Positions 1 through 4,694 of a stretch of 7,010 bases of DNA are shown here, in pieces. The notes beneath the pieces were generated by a model, which ran no database searches, was not told where the DNA came from, and saw only the letters and a list, made by a program, of their open reading frames with translations. The DNA comes from Parachlamydiaceae bacterium. GTDB lineage: Bacteria > Chlamydiota > Chlamydiia > Chlamydiales > Parachlamydiaceae. Both the position numbers and the translations under genes were made by a program. How positions within the stretch are numbered: position 1 is the first letter of the stretch; each line of letters opens with the position of its first letter. Location of the stretch: assembly GCA_013815395.1 (NCBI GenBank), contig JACDGH010000122.1:609-7618 (forward strand). The letters run 5' to 3'.

Positions 1-700
1 AACAATTAGGTTTAGGGCAAGATTTAATAGATGCGGAGGAAACAAGCAGAAAAGCAATATTACTTTTGGAAGATATGACAACCCTCTACAGATGGCTTAA
101 AAACGACATTCTTTCGTTGGTTGGTCCATCGTATGCAGATAGGCAAGAACTCCTTAAGTTCTTTGTTGAAGAATTGCAAATACGTGAAAGCTTGTGCAGG
201 CAACAAATTGAACGTGTTCGTACATACCTTAAAAATCATAATGATAATCTTTTAGAATTTGTCCCTATAATGGAAATGCGCTTTTCAGAGTTGTCTAAAG
301 AGTTTGAAGTGCCTTTGAAAGATATTTTTGATGTCTATCAATTAAAAGGCCTGTCTTCATCAAGTCAAAAACATTGGTGAAATATACAGAATTGCGAGCA
401 CGACTTGGACAGAAATTTTATTGGATAGATTCCATGGTTGATAAAATCTTAAATAGCACGGTAAGAGCTAATTCCCTTGTAGAAAACATAAACAGCAGGC
501 TGAGAACTTATTTTACTTTGAGAAGAGAGCTCGGGAATGAATATTTAGAGTTTTTACAGTTCTTTTTGAATCATCGAAGGTTTATGCGTAGTGAATGCAA
601 GGAAAGAGTAGGAAAAAGTCTTAAAGAATTACTGACTGGAAAAGAACATAAACATTGGTTAGAGATGTTAGGGTTCGAACTGTTCATACAAGCCGCATAA
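1..700 (+). pseudogene. Transposase, 3' part, frameshifted; cut by left edge
   Basis: An open frame enters from the left edge (codons in phase with position 3) and runs to a TGA at 378-380. The adjoining frame continues to the TAA at 698-700. The second part carries a stretch I recall from the C-terminus of a widespread DDE-type transposase group: residues reading NSLVENINSRLR, then YFTLRRELG, EYLEFLQFFLNHRRF and KSLKELLTGKEH. The Glu encoded at 482-484 is a plausible third catalytic acid, but that is inference. The start of the gene lies outside the window, and a TTG at 66 is only an internal codon. The switch from the first frame to the second needs a -1 shift, most simply loss of one A in the A-run at 367-371, giving a join SQ-K-TLVKY. 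The upstream half is helical and rich in charged residues. Exact IS family is uncertain (possibly an ISNCY-like group). No terminal inverted repeat or target duplication could be assigned on the right side. Most likely a dead insertion-sequence remnant. Confidence 0.75.
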
Positions 701-801
701 ACCAATTCACTAAAGCAGTTTTTATTAAAAATCAGTCTAAAAATGGGCAGGTTTTTGATCGTCTACTGTTACCCAATTTCCGCTGATTTTGAACCTAGCC
801 G

Positions 802-902
802 AAAAATGAGCAAAAATGCAAAACAAGGTTTGATTATCTCTTGCGATAAATTTGTATACTCATAATTATATGTTATAATTCTAATCTTTTTTGCTCATTT
901 TT
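802..902. repeat. 15-bp perfect inverted repeat flanking a possible promoter
   Basis: AAAAATGAGCAAAAA at 802-816 is matched by its exact reverse complement at 888-902, with 71 bases between. The arms are A/T-rich with a central GAGC, so chance is less unlikely than for mixed sequence. The repeat frames the candidate promoter at 852-879. It could be the ends of a tiny element, an operator pair or a weak fold-back. No function is assigned. Confidence 0.45.
852..879 (+). promoter_or_regulatory. Candidate sigma70-type promoter
   Basis: TTGTAT at 852-857 and a perfect TATAAT at 874-879 are separated by 16 bases, in an AT-rich stretch. It would start a plus-strand transcript near 886, running into the hairpin region at 914-1013. 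No ORF follows on this strand, so if real it drives a short non-coding transcript. AT-rich DNA yields TATAAT by chance, which limits confidence. Confidence 0.35.
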
Positions 903-1013
903 ATCTCTTTTTGTAGCCCACACTGGAGGAGAAGCGAGCTTAAGCGTGCGTAACCGAAGGTGTGGGTGACTATCAATTTAATAGTTAAACCAGGGATCTG
1001 GTTCTTCTTTTTT
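886..1013 (+). ncRNA. Candidate small structured RNA
   Basis: Three successive hairpins lie between a promoter-like site and a terminator-like site. Hairpin 1 pairs CCCACAC (917-923) with GTGTGGG (960-966), possibly lengthened by G-U pairs, enclosing a 36-base GC-richer loop. Hairpin 2 pairs ACTAT (969-973) with ATAGT (981-985). Hairpin 3 pairs AACCAG (988-993) with CTGGTT (998-1003) and is followed by a T-rich run. The interval has no ORF, and its loop is noticeably richer in G+C than the flanks. I do not recognise it as tRNA, tmRNA, 6S, SRP or RNase P RNA. The alternative is that it is a structured end of the neighbouring insertion sequence. The 5' end at about 886 is inferred from the promoter position only. 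Confidence 0.33.
988..1013 (+). terminator. Intrinsic-terminator-like hairpin
   Basis: A 6-bp stem AACCAG/CTGGTT with the tetraloop GGAT is followed by CTTCTTTTTT on the plus strand. The stem is short and only half G+C, so termination would be modest. The T-run lies only on the plus-strand side, so it would stop transcripts coming from the transposase or candidate RNA side before they run into the minus-strand genes. Confidence 0.45.
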
Positions 1014-1027
1014 GCTCTTTCTTTTTT

Positions 1028-1156
1028 CTAATCCTGAATAATGGCAGGACGGGTTGTATTGGCTGCTTCCTGTAATTCGTGCTAATAATCCCGATCAAAA
1101 AAAATGACAGTGCGGCCATTCCAAAGTATTGAGAAGCATATGATGCCAAGATCAAG
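1028..1156 (-). pseudogene. Relic of the CcoP-like gene's 3' end
   Basis: Read on the minus strand, this stretch gives about 43 codons ending at a TAG (1028-1030). It matches the end of the intact CcoP-like gene at 2802-2930: LGIICFSILWNG against FGIIWFFMFWNG, then a shared FFDR, HELQEAANTTRP and a QD end. The DNA match is ungapped from about 1031 to 1125 at an offset of exactly 1780 bp, and weaker beyond. A Trp codon of the intact copy (TGG) is TAG here (1082-1084), and another stop lies in frame at 1157-1159, so it cannot make the protein. Upstream of about 1150 the similarity is only at protein level and then stops. It has no start codon or RBS. It is clearly a broken duplicate, but whether it came from this operon or from a diverged second one is open. 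Confidence 0.85.
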
Positions 1157-1158
1157 CT

Positions 1159-1196
1159 AAACTGATGAATTATTCCTCTGGAAAACTCATCAGTTT
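1159..1196 (-). terminator. Hairpin 3' of the Inc-like gene, possible terminator
   Basis: AAACTGATGA at 1159-1168 is the exact reverse complement of 1187-1196, a 10-bp stem with an 18-base loop. It begins 15 bases beyond the stop codon of the 1211-2008 gene. On that strand it is followed by TTAGCTTGATCTT, with no clean T-run, so it may act as a weak or Rho-assisted terminator or a 3' stabilising hairpin. Confidence 0.4.
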
Positions 1197-1210
1197 GGTT
1201 TGAATAAAGG

Positions 1211-2008
1211 TTAGTTTGACAAAGTGTAAAAAACTATTGCTGTTTTAAGCTCAAATAGTGCTTTTTTATAAATTTCTGATTTTTTGGTGGTTTCTTTTAT
1301 TCCGTCTTCCGAAATCATAGGAAGTTGGCGTATAGCCTTCAATGAATCCTCTGTTTCTATGATTTTACTCTCTAGTGCTTTAATTAAAAGACTAAGATCT
1401 CCCTCAAAGAATTTTTTTTGCAGCTCGTAATTTTGGGCTACTTCTTGTTTTAATTTCTTCACTTCAGTTTCATTTCTATCTACTTTTCCAAATTCTTCAA
1501 TAAGCGGCCAAATAAAACCTATTACGGAATTCGCCCAAACACTCACACAATCATTTTGTTGAGGTGCGCATTCACTAGTCATTGCATATATATTACCTAG
1601 GGCATAAGCGGCAAGTAAGGCGCCGATTGCCACACCTGCTACCGCGCCTGGTCCTGCAGCAGTTGCTGCAATACACCCTAGTACTCCACCAACAATAATT
1701 GCGATATGCAATGCTGCTTTAAGCACACCAAAAATTTTATTCATTGTATTATTATCTTTAGCATCTTTTAGTTTTGCAACAGTGCTTTTTAATGTTTTTG
1801 TCTTTTCTGCTAGAGGATATGTCAATCCATCTAATGGACTAGAGTTCAAATCTTTAAATATTGACGCAGTTGTGTAAGAAATTGAAGGAATATCAGAATC
1901 AGGTTCAGGGGTTTTGGCTGCCTGCACATTAGCTTGGTGGAGGGTTCGGACTTCAAGGGATAGATCATCTAAATACGATTTATTTTTTAAGTTACTGTTT
2001 ATGCTCAT
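1211..2008 (-). CDS. Unknown membrane protein with Inc-like hydrophobic pair
   Basis: I do not recognise this 265-aa protein by family. It has a polar N-terminal region (residues 1-90, no signal peptide), then two closely spaced hydrophobic segments at about 94-118 and 121-143, joined by a tight Ala/Gly-rich turn (AATAAGPGAVAG). A third, shorter hydrophobic stretch follows at about 156-170, and then a charged, largely helical tail likely to form coiled coil (about 175-245). Cysteines sit at about 112, 147 and 154. Such a bilobed hydrophobic hairpin beside coiled coil is the hallmark of chlamydial inclusion-membrane (Inc) proteins, which are type III secreted; applying it here is inference. 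The start is taken at 2008 because GGAG lies 6 bases upstream. An in-frame ATG at 2020 overlaps that RBS. The gene stands alone, behind an AT-rich leader and next to duplicated and repeated DNA, so it may be accessory cargo. Confidence 0.75.
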   Translation of the reverse strand: MSINSNLKNKSYLDDLSLEVRTLHQANVQAAKTPEPDSDIPSISYTTASIFKDLNSSPLDGLTYPLAEKTKTLKSTVAKLKDAKDNNTMNKIFGVLKAALHIAIIVGGVLGCIAATAAGPGAVAGVAIGALLAAYALGNIYAMTSECAPQQNDCVSVWANSVIGFIWPLIEEFGKVDRNETEVKKLKQEVAQNYELQKKFFEGDLSLLIKALESKIIETEDSLKAIRQLPMISEDGIKETTKKSEIYKKALFELKTAIVFYTLSN

Positions 2009-2014
2009 AACGAA

Positions 2015-2018
2015 CTCC
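2015..2018 (-). promoter_or_regulatory. RBS setting the start of the Inc-like gene
   Basis: GGAG on the minus strand, 6 bases before the ATG at 2008. The alternative ATG at 2020 would overlap this motif and has no purine-rich site before it, so the shorter start is preferred. Confidence 0.6.
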
Positions 2019-2020
2019 AT

Positions 2021-2204
2021 TTGATGTAATAATATAATTATTGCTAGTTAGATATATTTATCCAACAATTTGGATTGATATCTAAATTTTTTTATTAATT
2101 TAACTTAAAAATATTAATTTTTAATTAAGTTTTTATTAAATTTTGATTAATTTGAACGTAAATTAAATTAAAACTAGTCCAGATTTTGTCTTCAAGGGGT
2201 CAGG
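2021..2204. other. AT-rich intergenic leader
   Basis: About 180 bp made almost entirely of A and T up to 2175, including runs such as TTTTTTTATTAATTTAAC. It lies upstream of the minus-strand gene at 1211-2008 and must hold its promoter if the gene is expressed, but no -35/-10 pair stands out from the background. No gene is seen here. Confidence 0.5.
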
Positions 2205-2404
2205 GCGTCTCATCCTTTTATCTAAAGTCATATTTTCCTGTTCTAGTATGTTTATACCAACCTCTAGTTGAAAATTCCCATTTCATATTTTTAAAGATTA
2301 GTAGAGCCGCACTTCCGAGTCTGACAGGGAATAGAAGAAAATGGATAATTTGCGTTTGGCGAAGCCCCTGGAATGCGTCGGCTCTGCCGCGCCCTTCAAT
2401 TCAG
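2205..2404 (+). repeat. Fold-back element, copy 1 (left arm)
   Basis: This arm is roughly 85-90% identical by eye to the reverse complement of 2499-2700, the match being strongest from 2229 to 2404. It has an AT-rich outer part and a GC-rich inner part. The inner part has its own imperfect palindrome: AGAGCCGCACTTCC at 2303-2316 faces GGAATGCGTCGGCTCT at 2370-2385. A 76-codon reading frame crosses the arm, but the sister copy breaks it with an indel and a stop, so it is not a gene. It resembles a non-autonomous, MITE-like element, but no target duplication was identified. A structured non-coding RNA is the main alternative. Confidence 0.8.
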
Positions 2405-2498
2405 GAGGTCAGTTGAGCGAAATATAATGATTTTGCAATAAAGTATTTTTAGCTTTTGTCCTTTTATAACTACATACCAGGGTGCTTAAGGTAATCCA
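2405..2498. other. Spacer between the inverted copies
   Basis: A 94-bp AT-rich spacer. It would form the loop if the two flanking arms paired. It holds no ORF of note and no clear promoter or terminator. Confidence 0.5.
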
Positions 2499-2700
2499 CT
2501 GAATTAAAGGGCGCGGCAGAGCCGACGCACTCCAGGGGCTTCGCCAAATACAAACACTCTATTTCCTTCTATTTTCTGTCAGCCTCGGAAGTGCGGCTCT
2601 ACAAATCTTTAAAATATGAAATGAGAATTTTCAATTAGAGGATGGTATATACAAATACTAGAACATGAAAATATAACTTACCGGTAATACGATGGGGCAT
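2499..2700 (-). repeat. Fold-back element, copy 2 (right arm)
   Basis: Inverted partner of 2205-2404. Its inner GC-rich part begins with AATTAAAGGGCGCGGC and holds the same internal palindrome, AGAGCCGACGCACTCC at 2518-2533 against GGAAGTGCGGCTCT at 2587-2600. Relative to copy 1 it has point differences and small indels in the AT-rich part (for example a T-run one base shorter), so the copies have been separate for some time. It lies about 100 bp beyond the end of the oxidase operon. The outer edge near 2700 is approximate because similarity fades. Confidence 0.8.
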
Positions 2701-2749
2701 CTCTTGCCCTAGCACATTCAATCAAGCGTATTTATAGCTGATAGGCTCT

Positions 2750-2778
2750 ATAAAAGCTGCTACCAAGGTAGCCAGAGC
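2750..2778 (-). terminator. Possible terminator of the oxidase operon
   Basis: On the minus strand, GCTAC-CTTG-GTAGC (2772-2759) is followed at once by AGCTTTTAT, 24 to 52 bases after the stop of the last oxidase gene. An outer GCTCT/AGAGC pair could enclose it as an alternative fold. The stem is short and the T-run has only four bases, so this is tentative. Confidence 0.33.
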
Positions 2779-2801
2779 GTCTCGCCGTGCTTGCTATTGA
2801 T

Positions 2802-3095
2802 TTATTCTAAATCTTGATTAATTGAAGGGCGGGTTGTATTGGCTGCTTCCTGCAATTCGTGCCAATAACCCCGATCAAAAAAGCTGATTGTGCTGCCATT
2901 CCAAAACATAAAAAACCAGATAATTCCAAAAATGATCCAAAAAACATAATTGCATTTTAACCAGAAAGGCACTCGTGCATCTAAACTGGCAATGCGATCG
3001 TCCCCGTAAAGTTCTAGTTCGGAATGTTCCTTATCAATGTTTTTGGCTAAGTCTTTGTCCAAGTCTTTGTCTAAAATGTCTTTATCGGATGTCAT
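2802..3095 (-). CDS. Short CcoP-like cbb3 oxidase subunit without heme domains
   Basis: This 97-aa protein matches only the membrane-anchor N-terminus of CcoP. A segment reading GDDRIASLDARVPFWLK (about 31-47) parallels the family's YDGIxELDNPLPxWW signature. One transmembrane helix follows (about 48-66), then FFDRGYWHELQEAANTTRP. The usual two CXXCH heme domains that complete a protein of about 300 aa are absent. The first 22 residues are a low-complexity acidic/basic run containing DKDL repeats. The start at 3095 is chosen for a GGGAG site 5 bases upstream; an ATG at 3113 would give 103 aa. It overlaps the CcoQ-like gene by 14 bases and closes the operon. The relic at 1028-1156 ends at the same place, which suggests the short form is the normal one here and not a recent truncation. 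It likely docks on CcoN in the inner membrane. Confidence 0.75.
   Translation of the reverse strand: MTSDKDILDKDLDKDLAKNIDKEHSELELYGDDRIASLDARVPFWLKCNYVFWIIFGIIWFFMFWNGSTISFFDRGYWHELQEAANTTRPSINQDLE
3049..3072 (-). repeat. 12-bp tandem repeat in the CcoP-like gene
   Basis: Two 12-bp units differing in the last base (AAGTCTTTGTCC and AAGTCTTTGTCT on the plus strand) encode DKDL-type units near the N-terminus. A more degenerate third unit follows. Changes in copy number would stay in frame. Confidence 0.6.
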
Positions 3096-3363
3096 GCTCA
3101 CTCCCATTTTCATCTTCCATAATCATTTCATCATGCATCATTTCATCATTAATCATTTCATCATGCATCATTTGTATCTTAGGGGTTTCATCCATATCAA
3201 GTTGACCTTTACTCCAAAAGTAAAGAAAGGAAAGCAAAGCGCTTCCCATAAAGGCAAGAATAAGTGAGTAGTGAAAAATTCCGCCATATATGCCACTAGT
3301 ATCGCGTTCTGTAGGTAGCATTCCAAAAAAAATAGAAAAATGATAAATATTTAGCATGCTCAA
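3082..3363 (-). CDS. CcoQ-like small subunit with Met/His-rich tail
   Basis: This 93-aa protein has one transmembrane helix (about 31-50, HYSLILAFMGSALLSFLYFW), preceded by LPTERDTSGIYGG and followed by SKGQLDMDE. Its place between ccoO and the CcoP-like gene is where CcoQ normally sits, and its size and single helix fit, but the sequence is not a classical CcoQ, so the assignment is by context. The tail (65-82) consists of five-residue units MMHDE, MINDE, MMHDE and MIMED, very rich in Met, with two His and many acids. The start is probably TTG at 3363, because AGAAGGA lies 8 bases before it. An ATG two codons in (3357) would be 14 bases from that site. The TTG overlaps the ccoO stop in TTGA, implying coupled translation. 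Confidence 0.7.
   Translation of the reverse strand: MSMLNIYHFSIFFGMLPTERDTSGIYGGIFHYSLILAFMGSALLSFLYFWSKGQLDMDETPKIQMMHDEMINDEMMHDEMIMEDENGSEHDIR
3101..3105 (-). promoter_or_regulatory. RBS setting the start of the CcoP-like gene
   Basis: GGGAG on the minus strand, 5 bases before the ATG at 3095 and inside the end of the preceding gene. It favours the 97-aa form over a start at 3113. Confidence 0.6.
3118..3173 (-). repeat. 15-bp tandem repeats in the CcoQ-like gene
   Basis: Nearly four 15-bp units of the type catcatttcatcatt / aatcatttcatcatg (plus strand) alternate along this stretch. They encode the MMHDE/MINDE pentapeptides, and the length is a multiple of three, so copy-number change would keep the frame. 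Confidence 0.75.
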
Positions 3364-4694
3364 CGTCGTTTTCCTTCTATAATTTCCTTTGTTTGAACCG
3401 GGTCCTTACCTAACCACCAGGCCTGTGTGGGCGGAGTAATGCGCGTGCCCTTAGTCAGTAAATACTGATAAATGGCTTCAAACCGATAGTTAGGAATACC
3501 CATTGAGGAACGAGATGTACCGCGCGGATCGTCATCAAAAAAATGATGAAAGGAAGGCATAATGGAGCCGGGGCTAGCCGTCTTCGGCGACCAAAAATGG
3601 CCTTTATGCCAATCGCGGCTAGGGCGTTTGACTCCCACGCGCGAGATATCTGGACCAATCCGCCGGGTTCCTGGGAAAGTAATTTTTTGATAAATGTATT
3701 CATTGGCAGAGGAAGGGGGTGCCGGGTAGGAAGCAGAACCATTGGCCACCACATCCTGAATCAGTGTGCGAGTTTGATCTGTGTGGCAATACCAGCAACC
3801 CTCGATAGCATAAATGTGTTCCCCAAGAGTGATCAACTCCGCACGCGAACGAAATCCAAGCGCATGGCTTTTCAGTTCATGCACATCCTTAACAGCATTC
3901 CCTTCAGGGTCAAAGCGCCAGCCTTCTTGTCCTGCATACGTAAAATGGGAGAATCGATATTCCATAGGATTATTGATGTAGACTACACCAGGATCCTGAT
4001 GATATTTTTGTTGTACGGTTTCATCTAGGATTTTATAGTTTTGATCGACCCAATTTTCTAATATGCCTTCAGGTGCTATAGCAAAAGCTTCATTACCCTC
4101 TGGTTGATACAATTCTAATATTTCAAAGGCGGGCTTCAGCAATTGCTCTTCTTTCCATTGGGGATGGTTTGTTTCCCATTCAGTTTGGGCAACTTCGCGT
4201 CGTTTGTCAGCTTCTGCCACTGCATTAAAAAGTTCTGTTTTTTTTGGCTTTCGCAATAACAACGTGCGCGATGTTAGCTTTAGCACTGGTTCCTCATGAC
4301 TTGTGATGTATTTTTTCAGATCTTGAGGGGATACAAATAAGGTCGTTTCAGCTTCCTTAAAGGCCAATAAGGTGAAATCTTGCTTGATGTGATAGACAAA
4401 TTGTAAGGTCGATCCCCCCTTAACCGTGCTGCTGATGTATAAGTTAGGGTCTGATATTTCATACATCTGCATTTGATAGGGACTACTTGCTGAGGTCCAT
4501 GAAGGATCTACATAGCGTGGAGCAATGAGCGTAACAATGATTGAACATGAAAATAGCACAATAATGCCAATAATTGTCAGAACCGCCGATAATTCAATGC
4601 CATGCAATGCTGCTGAAATGCCTCTAGACGAATGATCTTTATCTTGATGCGTTGCATTCAATTTCTTATCAGTTTGCTTTTCTTTTTCATTCAT
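3360..4694 (-). CDS. ccoO: cbb3 oxidase mono-heme subunit CcoO with extra domain
   Basis: CcoO carries one heme c and passes electrons to CcoN. In this 444-aa protein a cytoplasmic tail (1-30) leads to one transmembrane anchor (about 32-58, ending IAPRYVDP). The heme domain begins near 280: CWYCH at 300-304 is the heme-binding CXXCH, RRIGPDISRVG (344-354) and DWHKGHFWSP match CcoO-family motifs, and M379 in PGSIMPSF is the expected axial ligand. Usual CcoO is about 200-240 aa. The excess is a roughly 215-residue segment (about 62-276) between anchor and heme domain, predicted periplasmic, with an acidic, Trp/Lys-containing helical part near 150-200. I do not recognise it. The start ATG at 4694 overlaps the ccoN stop (ATGA), with GAAGG 7 bases upstream. 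Identity as CcoO is firm. Confidence 0.93.
   Translation of the reverse strand: MNEKEKQTDKKLNATHQDKDHSSRGISAALHGIELSAVLTIIGIIVLFSCSIIVTLIAPRYVDPSWTSASSPYQMQMYEISDPNLYISSTVKGGSTLQFVYHIKQDFTLLAFKEAETTLFVSPQDLKKYITSHEEPVLKLTSRTLLLRKPKKTELFNAVAEADKRREVAQTEWETNHPQWKEEQLLKPAFEILELYQPEGNEAFAIAPEGILENWVDQNYKILDETVQQKYHQDPGVVYINNPMEYRFSHFTYAGQEGWRFDPEGNAVKDVHELKSHALGFRSRAELITLGEHIYAIEGCWYCHTDQTRTLIQDVVANGSASYPAPPSSANEYIYQKITFPGTRRIGPDISRVGVKRPSRDWHKGHFWSPKTASPGSIMPSFHHFFDDDPRGTSRSSMGIPNYRFEAIYQYLLTKGTRITPPTQAWWLGKDPVQTKEIIEGKRR
3372..3378 (-). promoter_or_regulatory. RBS supporting a TTG start of the CcoQ-like gene
   Basis: AGAAGGA on the minus strand ends 8 bases before the TTG at 3363 and 14 bases before the ATG at 3357. 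The spacing favours the TTG, though the ATG cannot be excluded. Confidence 0.5.

Noticed and set aside
366..372. Programmed -1 frameshift signal in the transposase
   Set aside because: The As do not fall in the X XXY YYZ phase relative to the incoming frame, so a plain base loss is simpler. Kept only as a possibility.
914..972. tRNA or group II intron end in the hairpin region
   Set aside because: No cloverleaf arms or T-loop consensus, and no domain V-like hairpin, could be drawn.
2186..2416. 76-codon ORF on the plus strand across the left fold-back arm
   Set aside because: The inverted sister copy has a one-base indel and an in-frame stop in the same frame, so coding is not conserved. The frame exists only because the core is GC-rich.
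2194..2786. Direct repeat of an AAGG...GCGTCTC stretch at 2194-2215 and 2765-2786 as a target duplication around the fold-back pair
   Set aside because: Only about 16 of 22 positions agree with a gap, and the exact core is 7 bases, so chance explains it.
2802..3095. CcoP-like gene as a fresh truncation caused by the neighbouring repeats
   Set aside because: The relic copy ends at the corresponding codon, so the short C-terminus appears to predate the rearrangement.
3118..3173. Short tandem repeats as a CRISPR-like array
   Set aside because: The units are 15 bp with no spacers and lie inside a reading frame. They encode pentapeptides.
3543..4028. 161-codon plus-strand ORF opposite ccoO
   Set aside because: It lies antisense to a firmly identified ccoO with its heme motifs, has no recognisable domain, and is a shadow frame.
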